Below are positions 1 to 13,082 of a stretch of 64,000 bases of DNA, in pieces. This stretch comes from Diadophis punctatus similis (taxonomy: Eukaryota; Chordata; Lepidosauria; Squamata; Dipsadidae), in contig JALIGW010000289.1 in assembly GCA_023053685.1 (NCBI GenBank), forward strand, positions 39,876 to 103,875. Reading direction: 5' to 3'. Under the pieces are notes generated by a model. It saw only the letters and a program-made list of their open reading frames with translations. It was not told the origin of the DNA and made no database searches. Every line of letters starts with the position of its first letter. Positions within the stretch are counted from its first letter, which is position 1. Made by a program: the position numbers and the translations under genes.

Positions 1-628
1 GAAGAGCTAGCCCAAGGTCTAACACAGCATTCGCCTTATTTCTCAATTCAGCCCAAAAATATCACTTTTGACAAACACCTCAGAAATGAAAAAGAAACAC
101 ATATTCCTGTTCCCCATGGGCTGGAAAGCCGAATTCTCGCTTGATTTTCGATTACAAGCCTTCGCTGAAGAGCTAGCCCAAAGTCTAACACTGCATTCTC
201 CTTATTTCTCAATTCGGCCCAAAAACATCACTTTTGACAAACACCTCAGAAATGAAAATGAAACACATATTCCTGTTCCCCACAGGCTGGAAAGCTGAAT
301 TCTCGCTTGATTTTTGATTCCGAGCCTACCCTGAAAAGCTAGCCCAAAGTCTAACACAGCATTCGCCTTAGGATTCAATTCAGCCCAAAAACATCACTTT
401 TGACAAACACCTCAGAAATGAAAAAGAAACACATATTCCTGTTCTCCACGGGCTGGAAAGCCGAATTCTCGCTTGATTTTCGATTCCAAGCCTTCCCTGA
501 AGAGCTAGCCCAAGGTCTAACACAGCATTCGCCTTATTTCTCAATTCAGCCCAAAAACATCACTTTTGACAAACACCTCAGAAATGAAAAAGAAACACAT
601 ATTCCTGTTCCCCACGGGCTGGAAAGCT

Positions 629-794
629 GAATTCTCGCTCAATTTTTGATTCCGACCTTTCCCTGAAGAGCTAGCCCAAGGTCTAACACAGCATTCGCCT
701 TATTTCTCAATTCAGCCCAAAAACATCACTTTTGACAAACACCTCAGAAATGAAAAAGAAACACATATTCCTGTTCCCCACAGGCTGGAAAGCT
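629..794 (+). repeat. Reference monomer and its diagnostic positions
   Basis: This copy, from one EcoRI site to the next, is close to the commonest form; position 1 is the G of GAATTC. Recurrent variants across the array are: 9 G>A; 12-13 CA or TG; 17 T>A; 19 T>C; 25 C>T; 28/30/32/40 as C/T/T/G or G/C/A/A; 42 G>C (destroys NheI); 48 C>G (also destroys NheI); 52 G>A; 75-79 giving TTAGGATTC instead of TTATTTCTC; 86 A>G; 96 C>T; 103 T>A; 107 A>G or T; 119 G>A; 129 A>T; 143 and 150 C>G; 153 C>T; 154 G>A; 157 C>A; 164 G>C; 166 C>T. These occur in linked combinations, so monomers fall into perhaps ten types arranged in repeating order. This copy has A at 154 and T at 166. Confidence 0.93.
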
Positions 795-1297
795 GAATTC
801 TCGCTTGATTTTTGATTCCGAGCCTACCCTGAAAAGCTAGCCCAAGGTCTAACACAGCATTCGCCTTATTTCTCAATTCAGCCCAAAAACATCACTTTTG
901 ACAAACACCTCAGAAATGAAAATGAAACACATATTCCTGTTCCCCACAGGCTGGAAAGCTGAATTCTCGCTTGATTTTTGATTCCGAGCCTACCCTGAAA
1001 AGCTAGCCCAAAGTCTAACACAGCATTCGCCTTAGGATTCAATTCAGCCCAAAAACATCACTTTTGACAAACACCTCAGAAATGAAAAAGAAACACATAT
1101 TCCTGTTCCCCACGGGCTGGAAAGCCGAATTCTCGCTCAATTTTTGATTCCGACCTTTCCCTGAAGAGCTAGCCCAAGGTCTAACCCAGCATTCGCCTTA
1201 TTTCTCAATTCAGCCCAAAAACATCACTTTTGACAAACACCTCAGAAATGAAAAAGAAACACATATTCCTGTTCCCCATGGGCTGGAAAGCCGAATT

Positions 1298-1315
1298 CTC
1301 GCTTGATTATTCTGA
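1298..1315 (+). repeat. Monomer with a private 4-bp deletion
   Basis: Here the monomer reads GCTTGATTATTCTGACC, whereas its sister type has a second GATT after the TTGATTATT. The loss leaves this copy at 162 bp and shifts all later copies by 4 bp relative to a perfect 166-bp grid. The repeated ATT/GATT context suggests replication slippage. I saw no second copy of this deletion, so it has not spread. Confidence 0.9.
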
Positions 1316-1985
1316 CCTTTCCCTGAAGAGCTAGCCCAAGGTCTAACACAGCATTCGCCTTATTTCTCAATTCAGCCCAAAAACATCACTTTTGACAAAC
1401 ACCTTAGAAATGAAAATGAAACACATATTCCTGTTCCCCACAGGCTGGAAAGCTGAATTCTCGCTTGATTTTTGATTCCGAGCCTACCCTGAAAAGCTAG
1501 CCCAAAGTCTAACACAGCATTCGCCTTAGGATTCAATTCAGCCCAAAAACATCACTTTTGACAAACACCTCAGAAATGAAAAAGAAACACATATTCCTGT
1601 TCCCCACGGGCTGGAAAGCCGAATTCTCGCTCAATTTTTGATTCCGACCTTTCCCTGAAGAGCTAGCCCTAGGTCTAACACAGCATTCGCCTCAGTTCTC
1701 ATTTCAGCCAAAAAACATGACTTTTGACAAACACCTCAGAAATGAAAATGAAACACATATTCGTGTTCCGCACAGGCTGGAAAGCCGAATTCTCGCTTGA
1801 TTTTTGATTCCGACCTTTCCCTGAAGAGCTAGCCCAAGGTCTAACACAGCATTCGCCTTATTTCTCAATTCAGCCCAAAAACATCACTTTTGACAAACAC
1901 CTCAGAAATGAAAATGAAACACATATTCCTGTTCCCCACAGGCTGGAAAGCTGAATTCTCGCTTGATTTTTGATTCCGAGCCTAC

Positions 1986-3970
1986 ACTGAAAAGCTAGCC
2001 CAAAGTCTAACACAGCATTCGCCTTAGGATTCAATTCAGCCCAAAAACATCACTTTTGACAAACACCTCAGAAATGAAAAAGAAACACATATTCCTGTTC
2101 TCCACGGGCTGGAAAGCCGAATTCTCGCTTGATTTTCGATTCCAAGCCTTCCCTGAAGAGCTAGCCCAAGGTCTAACACAGCATTCGCCTTATTTCTCAA
2201 TTCAGCCCAAAAACATCACTTTTGACAAACACCTCAGAAATGAAAAAGAAACACATATTCCTGTTCCCCACGGGCTGGAAAGCTGAATTCTCGCTCAATT
2301 TTTGATTCCGACCTTTCCCTGAAGAGCTAGCCCAAGGTCTAACACAGCATTCGCCTTATTTCTCAATTCAGCCCAAAAACATCACTTTTGACAAACACCT
2401 CAGAAATGAAAATGAAACACATATTCCTGTTCCCCACAGGCTGGAAAGCTGAATTCTCGCTTGATTTTTGATTCCGAGCCTACCCTGAAAAGCTAGCCCA
2501 AAGTCTAACACAGCATTCGCCTTAGGATTCAATTCAGCCCAAAAACATCACTTTTGACAAACACCTCAGAAATGAAAATGAAACACATATTCCTGTTCCC
2601 CACAGGATGGAAAGCTGAATTCTCGCTTGATTTTTGATTCCGAGCCTACCCTGAAAAGCTAGCCCAAAGTCTAACACAGCATTCGCCTTATTTCTCAATT
2701 CAGCCCAAAAACATCACTTTTGACAAACACCTCAGAAAGGAAAAAGAAACACATATTCCTGTTCCCCACGGGCTGGAAAGCCGAATTCTCGCTTGATTTT
2801 CGATTCCAAGCCTTCCCTGAAGAGCTAGCCCAAGGTCTAACACAGCATTCGCCTTATTTCTCAATTCAGCCCAAAAACATCACTTTTGACAAACACCTCA
2901 GAAATGAAAAAGAAACACATATTCCTGTTCCCCACGGGCTGGAAAGCTGAATTCTTGCTCAATTTTTGATTCCGACCTTTCCCTGAAGAGCTAGCCCAAG
3001 GTCTAACACAGCATTCGCCTTATTTCTCAATTCAGCCCAAAAACATCACTTTTGACAAACACCTCAGAAATGAAAATGAAACACATATTCCTGTTCCCCA
3101 CAGGCTGGAAAGCTGAATTCTCGCTTGATTTTTGATTCCGAGCCTACCCTGAAAAGCTAGCCCAAAGTCTAACACAGCATTCGCCTTAGGATTCAATTCA
3201 GCCCAAAAACATCACTTTTGACAAACACCTCAGAAATGAAAAAGAAACACATATTCCTGTTCTCCACGGGCTGGAAAGCCGAATTCTCGCTTGATTTTCG
3301 ATTCCAAGCCTTCCCTGAAGAGCTAGCCCAAGGTCTAACACAGCATTCGCCTTATTTCTCAATTCAGCCCAAAAACATCACTTTTGACAAATACCTCAGA
3401 AATGAAAAAGAAACACATATTCCTGTTCCCCACGGGCTGGAAAGCTGAATTCTCGCTCAATTTTTGATTCCGACCTTTCCCTGAAGAGCTAGCCCAAGGT
3501 CTAACACAGCATTCGCCTTATTTCTCAATTCAGCCCAAAAACATCACTTTTGACAAACACCTCAGAAATGAAAATGAAACACATATTCCTGTTCCCCACA
3601 GGCTGGAAAGCTGAATTCTCGCTTGATTTTTGATTCCGAGCCTACCCTGAAAAGCTAGCCCAAAGTCTAACACAGCATTCGCCTTAGGATTCAATTCAGC
3701 CCAAAAACATCACTTTTGACAAACACCTCAGAAATGAAAATGAAACACATATTCCTGTTCCCCACAGGATGGAAAGCTGAATTCTCGCTTGATTTTTGAT
3801 TCCGAGCCTACCCTGAAAAGCTAGCCCAAAGTCTAACACAGCATTCGCCTTATTTCTCAATTCAGCCCAAAAACATCACTTTTGACAAACACCTCAGAAA
3901 GGAAAAAGAAACACATATTCCTGTTCCCCACGGGCTGGAAAGCCGAATTCTCGCTTGATTTTCGATTCCG
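1986..3970 (+). repeat. Seven-monomer (1,162-bp) duplication, partly diverged
   Basis: Bases 1986-2808 match 3148-3970 at an offset of 1,162 bp, exactly seven monomers. I noted one substitution within the matched part (C in 2226-2236, T in the AATACCTCAG near 3388). Identity starts after a CTACACTG/CTACCCTG difference near 1985 and ends where CCAAGCCTTCC in the first copy faces CCGACCTTTCC in the second. Both copies include the GGATGG monomer (2605 and 3767). Confidence 0.8.
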
Positions 3971-5068
3971 ACCTTTCCCTGAAGAGCTAGCCCAAGGTCT
4001 AACACAGCATTCGCCTCATTTCTCAATTCAGCCCAAAAACATCACTTTTGACAAACACCTCAGAAATGAAAATGAAACACATATTCCTGTTCCCCACAGG
4101 CTGGAAAGCTGAATTCTCGCTTGATTATTGATTCCGAGCCTACCCTGAAAAGCTAGCCCAAAGTCTAACACAGCATTCGCCTTAGGATTCAATTCAGCCC
4201 AAAAACATCACTTTTGACAAACACCTCAGAAATGAAAAAGAAACACATATTCCTGTTCCCCATGGGCTGGAAAGCCGAATTCTCGCTTGATTATTGATTC
4301 TGACCTTTCCCTGAAGAGCTAGCCCAAGGTCTAACACAGCATTCGCCTTATTTCTCAATTCAGCCCAAAAATATCACTTTTGACAAACACCTCAGAAATG
4401 AAAAAGAAACACATATTCCTGTTCCCCATGGGCTGGAAAGCCGAATTCTCGCTTGATTTTCGATTACAAGCCTTCGCTGAAGAGCTAGCCCAAAGTCTAA
4501 CACTGCATTCTCCTTATTTCTCAATTCGGCCCAAAAACATCACTTTTGACAAACACCTCAGAAATGAAAATGAAACACATATTCCTGTTCCCCACAGGCT
4601 GGAAAGCTGAATTCTCGCTTGATTTTTGATTCCGAGCCTACCCTGAAAAGCTAGCCCAAAGTCTAACACAGCATTCGCCTTAGGATTCAATTCAGCCCAA
4701 AAACATCACTTTTGACAAACACCTCAGAAATGAAAAAGAAACACATATTCCTGTTCTCCACGGGCTGGAAAGCCGAATTCTCGCTTGATTTTCGATTCCA
4801 AGCCTTCCCTGAAGAGCTAGCCCAAGGTCTAACACAGCATTCGCCTTATTTCTCAATTCAGCCCAAAAACATCACTTTTGACAAACACCTCAGAAATGAA
4901 AAAGAAACACATATTCCTGTTCCCCACGGGCTGGAAAGCTGAATTCTCGCTCAATTTTTGATTCCGACCTTTCCCTGAAGAGCTAGCCCAAGGTCTAACA
5001 CAGCATTCGCCTTATTTCTCAATTCAGCCCAAAAACATCACTTTTGACAAACACCTCAGAAATGAAAG

Positions 5069-8056
5069 AGAAACACATATTCCTGTTCCCCACAGGCTGG
5101 AAAGCTGAATTCTCGCTTGATTTTTGATTCCGAGCCTACCCTGAAAAGCTAGCCCAAAGTCTAACACAGCATTCGCCTTAGGATTCAATTCAGCCCAAAA
5201 ACATCACTTTTGACAAACACCTCAGAAATGAAAATGAAACACATATTCCTGTTCCCCACAGGATGGAAAGCTGAATTCTCGCTTGATTTTTGATTCCGAG
5301 CCTACCCTGAAAAGCTAGCCCAAAGTCTAACACAGCATTCGCCTTATTTCTCAATTCAGCCCAAAAACATCACTTTTGACAAACACCTCAGAAAGGAAAA
5401 AGAAACACATATTCCTGTTCCCCACGGGCTGGAAAGCCGAATTCTCGCTTGATTTTCGATTCCGACCTTTCACTGAAGAGCTAGCCCAAGGTCTAACACA
5501 GCATTCGCATTATTTCTCAATTCAGCCCAAAAACATCACTTTTGGCAAACACCTCAGAAATGAAAAAGAAACACATATTCCTGTTCCCCATGGGCTGGAA
5601 AGCTGAATTCTCGCTCAATTTTTGATTCTGACCTTTCCCTGAAGAGCTAGCCCAAGGTCTAACACAGCATTCGCCTCATTTCTCAATTCAGCCCAAAAAC
5701 ATCACTTTTGACAAACACCTCAGAAATGAAAATGAAACACATATTCCTGTTCCCCACAGGCTGGAAAGCTGAATTCTCGCTTGATTATTGATTCCGAGCC
5801 TACCCTGAAAAGCTAGCCCAAAGTCTAACACAGCATTCGCCTTAGGATTCAATTCAGCCCAAAAACATCACTTTTGACAAACACCTCAGAAATGAAAAAG
5901 AAACACATATTCCTGTTCCCCATGGGCTGGAAAGCCGAATTCTCGCTTGATTATTGATTCTGACCTTTCCCTGAAGAGCTAGCCCAAGGTCTAACACAGC
6001 ATTCGCCTTATTTCTCAATTCAGCCCAAAAATATCACTTTTGACAAACACCTCAGAAATGAAAAAGAAACACATATTCCTGTTCCCCATGGGCTGGAAAG
6101 CCGAATTCTCGCTTGATTTTCGATTACAAGCCTTCGCTGAAGAGCTAGCCCAAAGTCTAACACTGCATTCTCCTTATTTCTCAATTCGGCCCAAAAACAT
6201 CACTTTTGACAAACACCTCAGAAATGAAAATGAAACACATATTCCTGTTCCCCACAGGCTGGAAAGCTGAATTCTCGCTTGATTTTTGATTCCGAGCCTA
6301 CCCTGAAAAGCTAGCCCAAAGTCTAACACAGCATTCGCCTTAGGATTCAATTCAGCCCAAAAACATCACTTTTGACAAACACCTCAGAAATGAAAAAGAA
6401 ACACATATTCCTGTTCCCCACGGGCTGGAAAGCCGAATTCTCGCTCAATTTTTGATTCCGACCTTTCCCTGAAGAGCTAGCCCAAGGTCTAACCCAGCAT
6501 TCGCCTTATTTCTCAATTCAGCCCAAAAACATCACTTTTGACAAACACCTCAGAAATGAAAAAGAAACACATATTCCTGTTCCCCACAGGCTGGAAAGCT
6601 GAATTCTCGCTTGATTTTTGATTCCGAGCCTACCCTGAAAAGCTAGCCCAAAGTCTAACACAGCATTCGCCTTAGGATTCAATTCAGCCCAAAAACATCA
6701 CTTTTGACAAACACCTCAGAAATGAAAATGAAACACATATTCCTGTTCCCCACAGGATGGAAAGCTGAATTCTCGCTTGATTTTTGATTCCGAGCCTACC
6801 CTGAAAAGCTAGCCCAAAGTCTAACACAGCATTCGCCTTATTTCTCAATTCAGCCCAAAAACATCACTTTTGACAAACACCTCAGAAAGGAAAAAGAAAC
6901 ACATATTCCTGTTCCCCACGGGCTGGAAAGCCGAATTCTCGCTTGATTTTCGATTCCGACCTTTCACTGAAGAGCTAGCCCAAGGTCTAACACAGCATTC
7001 GCATTATTTCTCAATTCAGCCCAAAAACATCACTTTTGGCAAACACCTCAGAAATGAAAAAGAAACACATATTCCTGTTCCCCATGGGCTGGAAAGCTGA
7101 ATTCTCGCTCAATTTTTGATTCTGACCTTTCCCTGAAGAGCTAGCCCAAGGTCTAACACAGCATTCGCCTCATTTCTCAATTCAGCCCAAAAACATCACT
7201 TTTGACAAACACCTCAGAAATGAAAATGAAACACATATTCCTGTTCCCCACAGGCTGGAAAGCTGAATTCTCGCTTGATTATTGATTCCGAGCCTACCCT
7301 GAAAAGCTAGCCCAAAGTCTAACACAGCATTCGCCTTAGGATTCAATTCAGCCCAAAAACATCACTTTTGACAAACACCTCAGAAATGAAAAAGAAACAC
7401 ATATTCCTGTTCCCCATGGGCTGGAAAGCCGAATTCTCGCTTGATTATTGATTCTGACCTTTCCCTGAAGAGCTAGCCCAAGGTCTAACACAGCATTCGC
7501 CTTATTTCTCAATTCAGCCCAAAAATATCACTTTTGACAAACACCTCAGAAATGAAAAAGAAACACATATTCCTGTTCCCCATGGGCTGGAAAGCCGAAT
7601 TCTCGCTTGATTTTCGATTACAAGCCTTCGCTGAAGAGCTAGCCCAAAGTCTAACACTGCATTCTCCTTATTTCTCAATTCGGCCCAAAAACATCACTTT
7701 TGACAAACACCTCAGAAATGAAAATGAAACACATATTCCTGTTCCCCACAGGCTGGAAAGCTGAATTCTCGCTTGATTTTTGATTCCGAGCCTACCCTGA
7801 AAAGCTAGCCCAAAGTCTAACACAGCATTCGCCTTAGGATTCAATTCAGCCCAAAAACATCACTTTTGACAAACACCTCAGAAATGAAAAAGAAACACAT
7901 ATTCCTGTTCCCCACGGGCTGGAAAGCCGAATTCTCGCTCAATTTTTGATTCCGACCTTTCCCTGAAGAGCTAGCCCAAGGTCTAACCCAGCATTCGCCT
8001 TATTTCTCAATTCAGCCCAAAAACATCACTTTTGACAAACACCTCAGAAATGAAAA
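5069..8056 (+). repeat. Nine-monomer (1,494-bp) tandem duplication
   Basis: Bases 5069-6582 match 6563-8076 at an offset of 1,494 bp (nine monomers), so the two adjacent units are about 5069-6562 and 6563-8056. Shared private features include GGATGG (5261, 6755), CTTTCACTG, CGCATTATTTC, the TTTTGGCAAAC monomer and CAATTCGGCCC. By eye I found no mismatch inside the unit. Matching breaks at GAAAGAG versus GAAAAAG on the left and CACAGG versus CATGGG on the right. This confines the exchange point to about 20 bp and implies a recent event. Confidence 0.85.
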
Positions 8057-10519
8057 AGAAACACATATTCCTGTTCCCCATGGGCTGGAAAGCCGAATTC
8101 TCGCTTGATTATTGATTCTGACCTTTCCCTGAAGAGCTAGCGCAAGGTCTAACTCAGCATTCGCCTTATTTCTCAATTCAGCCCAAAAACATCACTTTTG
8201 ACAAACACCTCAGAAATGAAAAAGAAACACATATTCCTGTTCCCCACGGGCTGGAAAGCCGAATTCTCGCTCAATTTTTGATTCCGACCTTTCCCTGAAG
8301 AGCTAGCCCTAGGTCTAACACAGCATTCGCCTCAGTTCTCAATTCAGCCAAAAAACCTGACTTTTGACAAACACCTCAGAAATGAAAATGAAACACATAT
8401 TCGTGTTCCGCACAGGCTGGAAAGCCGAATTCTCGCTTGATTTTTGATTCCGACCTTTCCCTGAAGAGCTAGCCCAAGGTCTAACACAGCATTCGCATTA
8501 TTTCTCAATTCAGCCCAAAAACATCACTTTTGACAAACACCTCAGAAATGAAAATGAAACACATATTCCTGTTCCCCACAGGCTGGAAAGCTGAATTCTC
8601 GCTTGATTTTTGATTCCGAGCCTACACTGAAAAGCTAGCCCAAAGTCTAACACAGCATTCGCCTTAGGATTCAATTCAGCCCAAAAACATCACTTTTGAC
8701 AAACACCTCAGAAATGAAAAAGAAACACATATTCCTGTTCTCCACGGGCTGGAAAGCCGAATTCTCGCTTGATTTTCGATTCCAAGCCTTCCCTGAAGAG
8801 CTAGCCCAAGGTCTAACACAGCATTCGCCTTATTTCTCAATTCAGCCCAAAAACATCACTTTTGACAAACACCTCAGAAATGAAAAAGAAACACATATTC
8901 CTGTTCCCCACGGGCTGGAAAGCTGAATTCTCGCTCAATTTTTGATTCCGACCTTTCCCTGAAGAGCTAGCCCAAGGTCTAACACAGCATTCGCCTTATT
9001 TCTCAATTCAGCCCAAAAACATCACTTTTGACAAACACCTCAGAAATGAAAATGAAACACATATTCCTGTTCCCCACAGGCTGGAAAGCTGAATTCTCGC
9101 TTGATTTTTGATTCCGAGCCTACCCTGAAAAGCTAGCCCAAAGTCTAACACAGCATTCGCCTTAGGATTCAATTCAGCCCAAAAACATCACTTTTGACAA
9201 ACACCTCAGAAATGAAAAAGAAACACATATTCCTGTTCCCCATGGGCTGGAAAGCCGAATTCTCGCTCAATTTTTGATTCCGACCTTTCCCTGAAGAGCT
9301 AGCCCAAGGTCTAACACAGCATTCGCCTTATTTCTCAATTCAGCCCAAAAACATCACTTTTGACAAACACCTCAGAAATGAAAAAGAAACACATATTCCT
9401 GTTCCCCACAGGCTGGAAAGCCGAATTCTCGCTTGATTTTTGATTCCGACCTTTCCCTGAAGAGCTAGCCCAAGGTCTAACCCAGCATTCGCCTTAGGAT
9501 TCAATTCAGCCCAAAAACATCACTTTTGACAAACACCTCAGAAATGAAAATGAAACACATATTCCTGTTCCCCACGGGCTGGAAAGCTGAATTCTCGCTT
9601 GATTTTTGATTCCGAGCCTACCCTGAAAAGCTAGCCCAAAGTCTAACACAGCATTCGCCTTAGGATTCAATTCAGCCCAAAAACATCACTTTTGACAAAC
9701 ACCTCAGAAATGAAAAAGAAACACATATTCCTGTTCCCCATGGGCTGGAAAGCCGAATTCTCGCTTGATTATTGATTCTGACCTTTCCCTGAAGAGCTAG
9801 CCCAAGGTCTAACACAGCATTCGCCTTATTTCTCAATTCAGCCCAAAAATATCACTTTTGACAAACACCTCAGAAATGAAAAAGAAACACATATTCCTGT
9901 TCCCCATGGGCTGGAAAGCCGAATTCTCGCTTGATTTTCGATTACAAGCCTTCGCTGAAGAGCTAGCCCAAAGTCTAACACTGCATTCTCCTTATTTCTC
10001 AATTCAGCCCAAAAACATCACTTTTGACAAACACCTCAGAAATGAAAATGAAACACATATTCCTGTTCCCCACAGGCTGGAAAGCTGAATTCTCGCTTGA
10101 TTTTTGATTCCGAGCCTACCCTGAAAAGCTAGCCCAAAGTCTAACACAGCATTCGCCTTAGGATTCAATTCAGCCCAAAAACATCACTTTTGACAAACAC
10201 CTCAGAAATGAAAAAGAAACACATATTCCTGTTCCCCACGGGCTGGAAAGCTGAATTCTCGCTCAATTTTTGATTCCGACCTTTCCCTGAAGAGCTAGCC
10301 CAAGGTCTAACCCAGCATTCGCCTTATTTCTCAATTCAGCCCAAAAACATCACTTTTGACAAACACCTCAGAAATGAAAAAGAAACACATATTCCTGTTC
10401 CCCATGGGCTGGAAAGCCGAATTCTCGCTTGATTATTGATTCTGACCTTTCCCTGAAGAGCTAGCGCAAGGTCTAACTCAGCATTCGCCTTATTTCTCAA
10501 TTCAGCCCAAAAACATCAC

Positions 10520-13082
10520 TTTTGACAAACACCTCAGAAATGAAAAAGAAACACATATTCCTGTTCCCCACGGGCTGGAAAGCCGAATTCTCGCTCAATT
10601 TTTGATTCCGACCTTTCCCTGAAGAGCTAGCCCTAGGTGTAACACAGCATTCGCCTCAGTTCTCAATTCAGCCAAAAAACATGACTTTTCACAAACACCT
10701 CAGAAATGAAAATGAAACACATATTCGTGTTCCGCACAGGCTGGAAAGCCGAATTCTCGCTTGATTTTTGATTCCGACCTTTCCCTGAAGAGCTAGCCCA
10801 AGGTCTAACACAGCATTCGCCTTATTTCTCAATTCAGCCCAAAAACATCACTTTTGACAAACACCTCAGAAATGAAAAAGAAACACATATTCCTGTTCCC
10901 CACAGGCTGGAAAGCCGAATTCTCGCTTGATTTTTGATTCCGACCTTTCCCTGAAGACCTAGCCCAAGGTCTAACACAGCATTCGCCTTATTTCTCAATT
11001 CAGCCCAAAAACATCACTTTTGGCAAACACCTCAGAAATGAAAAAGAAACACATATTCCTGTTCCCCACGGGCTGGAAAGCCGATTTCTCGCTCAATTTT
11101 TGATTCCGACATTTCCCTGAAGAGCTAGCCCAAGGTCTAACACAGCATTCGCCTTATTTCTCAATTCAGCCCAAAAACATCACTTTTGACAAACACCTCA
11201 GAAATGAAAAAGAAACACATATTCCTGTTCCCCACGGGCTGGAAAGCTGAATTCTCGCTCAATTTTTGATTCCGACCTTTCCCTGAAGAGCTAGCCCAAG
11301 GTCTAACACAGCATTCGCCTTATTTCTCAATTCAGCCCAAAAACATCACTTTTGACAAACACCTCAGAAATGAAAATGAAACACATATTCCTGTTCCCCA
11401 CAGGCTGGAAAGCTGAATTCTCGCTTGATTTTTGATTCCGAGCCTACCCTGAAAAGCTAGCCCAAAGTCTAACACAGCATTCGCCTTAGGATTCAATTCA
11501 GCCCAAAAACATCACTTTTGACAAACACCTCAGAAATGAAAAAGAAACACATATTCCTGTTCCCCATGGGCTGGAAAGCCGAATTCTCGCTCAATTTTTG
11601 ATTCCGACCTTTCCCTGAAGAGCTAGCCCAAGGTCTAACACAGCATTCGCCTTATTTCTCAATTCAGCCCAAAAACATCACTTTTGACAAACACCTCAGA
11701 AATGAAAAAGAAACACATATTCCTGTTCCCCACAGGCTGGAAAGCCGAATTCTCGCTTGATTTTTGATTCCGACCTTTCCCTGAAGAGCTAGCCCAAAGT
11801 CTAACCCAGCATTCGCCTTAGGATTCAATTCAGCCCAAAAACATCACTTTTGACAAACACCTCAGAAAGGAAAAAGAAACACATATTCCTGTTCCCCACG
11901 GGCTGGAAAGCCGAATTCTCGCTTGATTTTCGATTCCGACCTTTCCCTGAAGAGCTAGCCCAAGGTCTAACACAGCATTCGCATTATTTCTCAATTCAGC
12001 CCAAAAACATCACTTTTGGCAAACACCTCAGAAATGAAAAAGAAACACATATTCCTGTTCCCCATGGGCTGGAAAGCTGAATTCTCGCTCAATTTTTGAT
12101 TCTGACCTTTCCCTGAAGAGCTAGCCCAAGGTCTAACACAGCATTCGCCTCATTTCTCAATTCAGCCCAAAAACATCACTTTTGACAAACACCTCAGAAA
12201 TGAAAATGAAACACATATTCCTGTTCCCCACAGGCTGGAAAGCTGAATTCTCGCTTGATTTTTGATTCCGAGCCTACCCTGAAAAGCTAGCCCAAAGTCT
12301 AACACAGCATTCGCCTTAGGATTCAATTCAGCCCAAAAACATCACTTTTGACAAACACCTCAGAAATGAAAAAGAAACACATATTCCTGTTCCCCATGGG
12401 CTGGAAAGCCGAATTCTCGCTTGATTATTGATTCTGACCTTTCCCTGAAGAGCTAGCCCAAGGTCTAACACAGCATTCGCCTTATTTCTCAATTCAGCCC
12501 AAAAATATCACTTTTGACAAACACCTCAGAAATGAAAAAGAAACACATATTCCTGTTCCCCATGGGCTGGAAAGCCAAATTCTCGCTTGATTTTCGATTA
12601 CAAGCCTTCGCTGAAGAGCTAGCCCAAAGTCTAACACTGCATTCTCCTTATTTCTCAATTCAGCCCAAAAACATCACTTTTGTCAAACACCTCAGAAATG
12701 AAAATGAAACACATATTCCTGTTCCCCACAGGCTGGAAAGCTGAATTCTCGCTTGATTTTTGATTCCGAGCCTACCCTGAAAAGCTAGCCCAAGGTCTAA
12801 CACAGCATTCGCCTTAGGATTCAATTCAGCCCAAAAACATCACTTTTGACAAACACCTCAGAAATGAAAATGAAACACATATTCCTGTTCCCCACAGGCT
12901 GGAAAGCTGAATTCTCGCTTGATTTTTGATTCTGAGCCTACCCTGAAAAGCTAGCCCAAAGTCTAACACAGCATTCGCCTTAGGATTCAATTCAGCCCAA
13001 AAACATCACTTTTGACAAACACCTCAGAAATGAAAATGAAACACATATTCCTGTTCCCCACAGGCTGGAAAGCTGAATTCTT
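10520..13082 (+). repeat. Multi-monomer block repeated 31 monomers downstream (copy 1)
   Basis: This block matches about 15666-18228 at an offset of 5,146 bp, exactly 31 monomers. Shared markers include the EcoRI-less CCGATTTCTCG copy (11081 and 16227), GAAGACCTAG, the AGGAAAAAG monomers (11850, 16996), and a GCCAAATTC/TTTTGTCAAAC monomer pair (12514, 17660). I noted roughly ten substitutions between the copies, such as CTAGGTG/CTAGGTC, CCGAAGG in the second copy only, and TTTCCCTG/TTTCACTG. It is therefore older than the near-perfect tandem duplications elsewhere. Confidence 0.8.

Noticed and set aside
68..298. 76-residue open frames repeated about 21 times, starting at TTG
   Set aside because: They are over-long stretches of one satellite monomer plus part of the next read in a shifted frame. 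They use a rare start, have no ribosome-binding or promoter context, and arise from a single T>C change; the rest of the array has stops in that frame.
670..680. RNA polymerase III box A-like sequence TAGCCCAAGGT
   Set aside because: It only partly fits the box A consensus and no box B sequence follows at a suitable distance, so a tRNA- or SINE-derived monomer is not supported.
629..794. Sub-repeats within the monomer (AAACATCAC, AAACACCTC, AAACACATA)
   Set aside because: The three motifs are similar but spaced 16 and 22 bp apart with no matching flanks; low-complexity A/C-rich composition explains them as well as an internal duplication.
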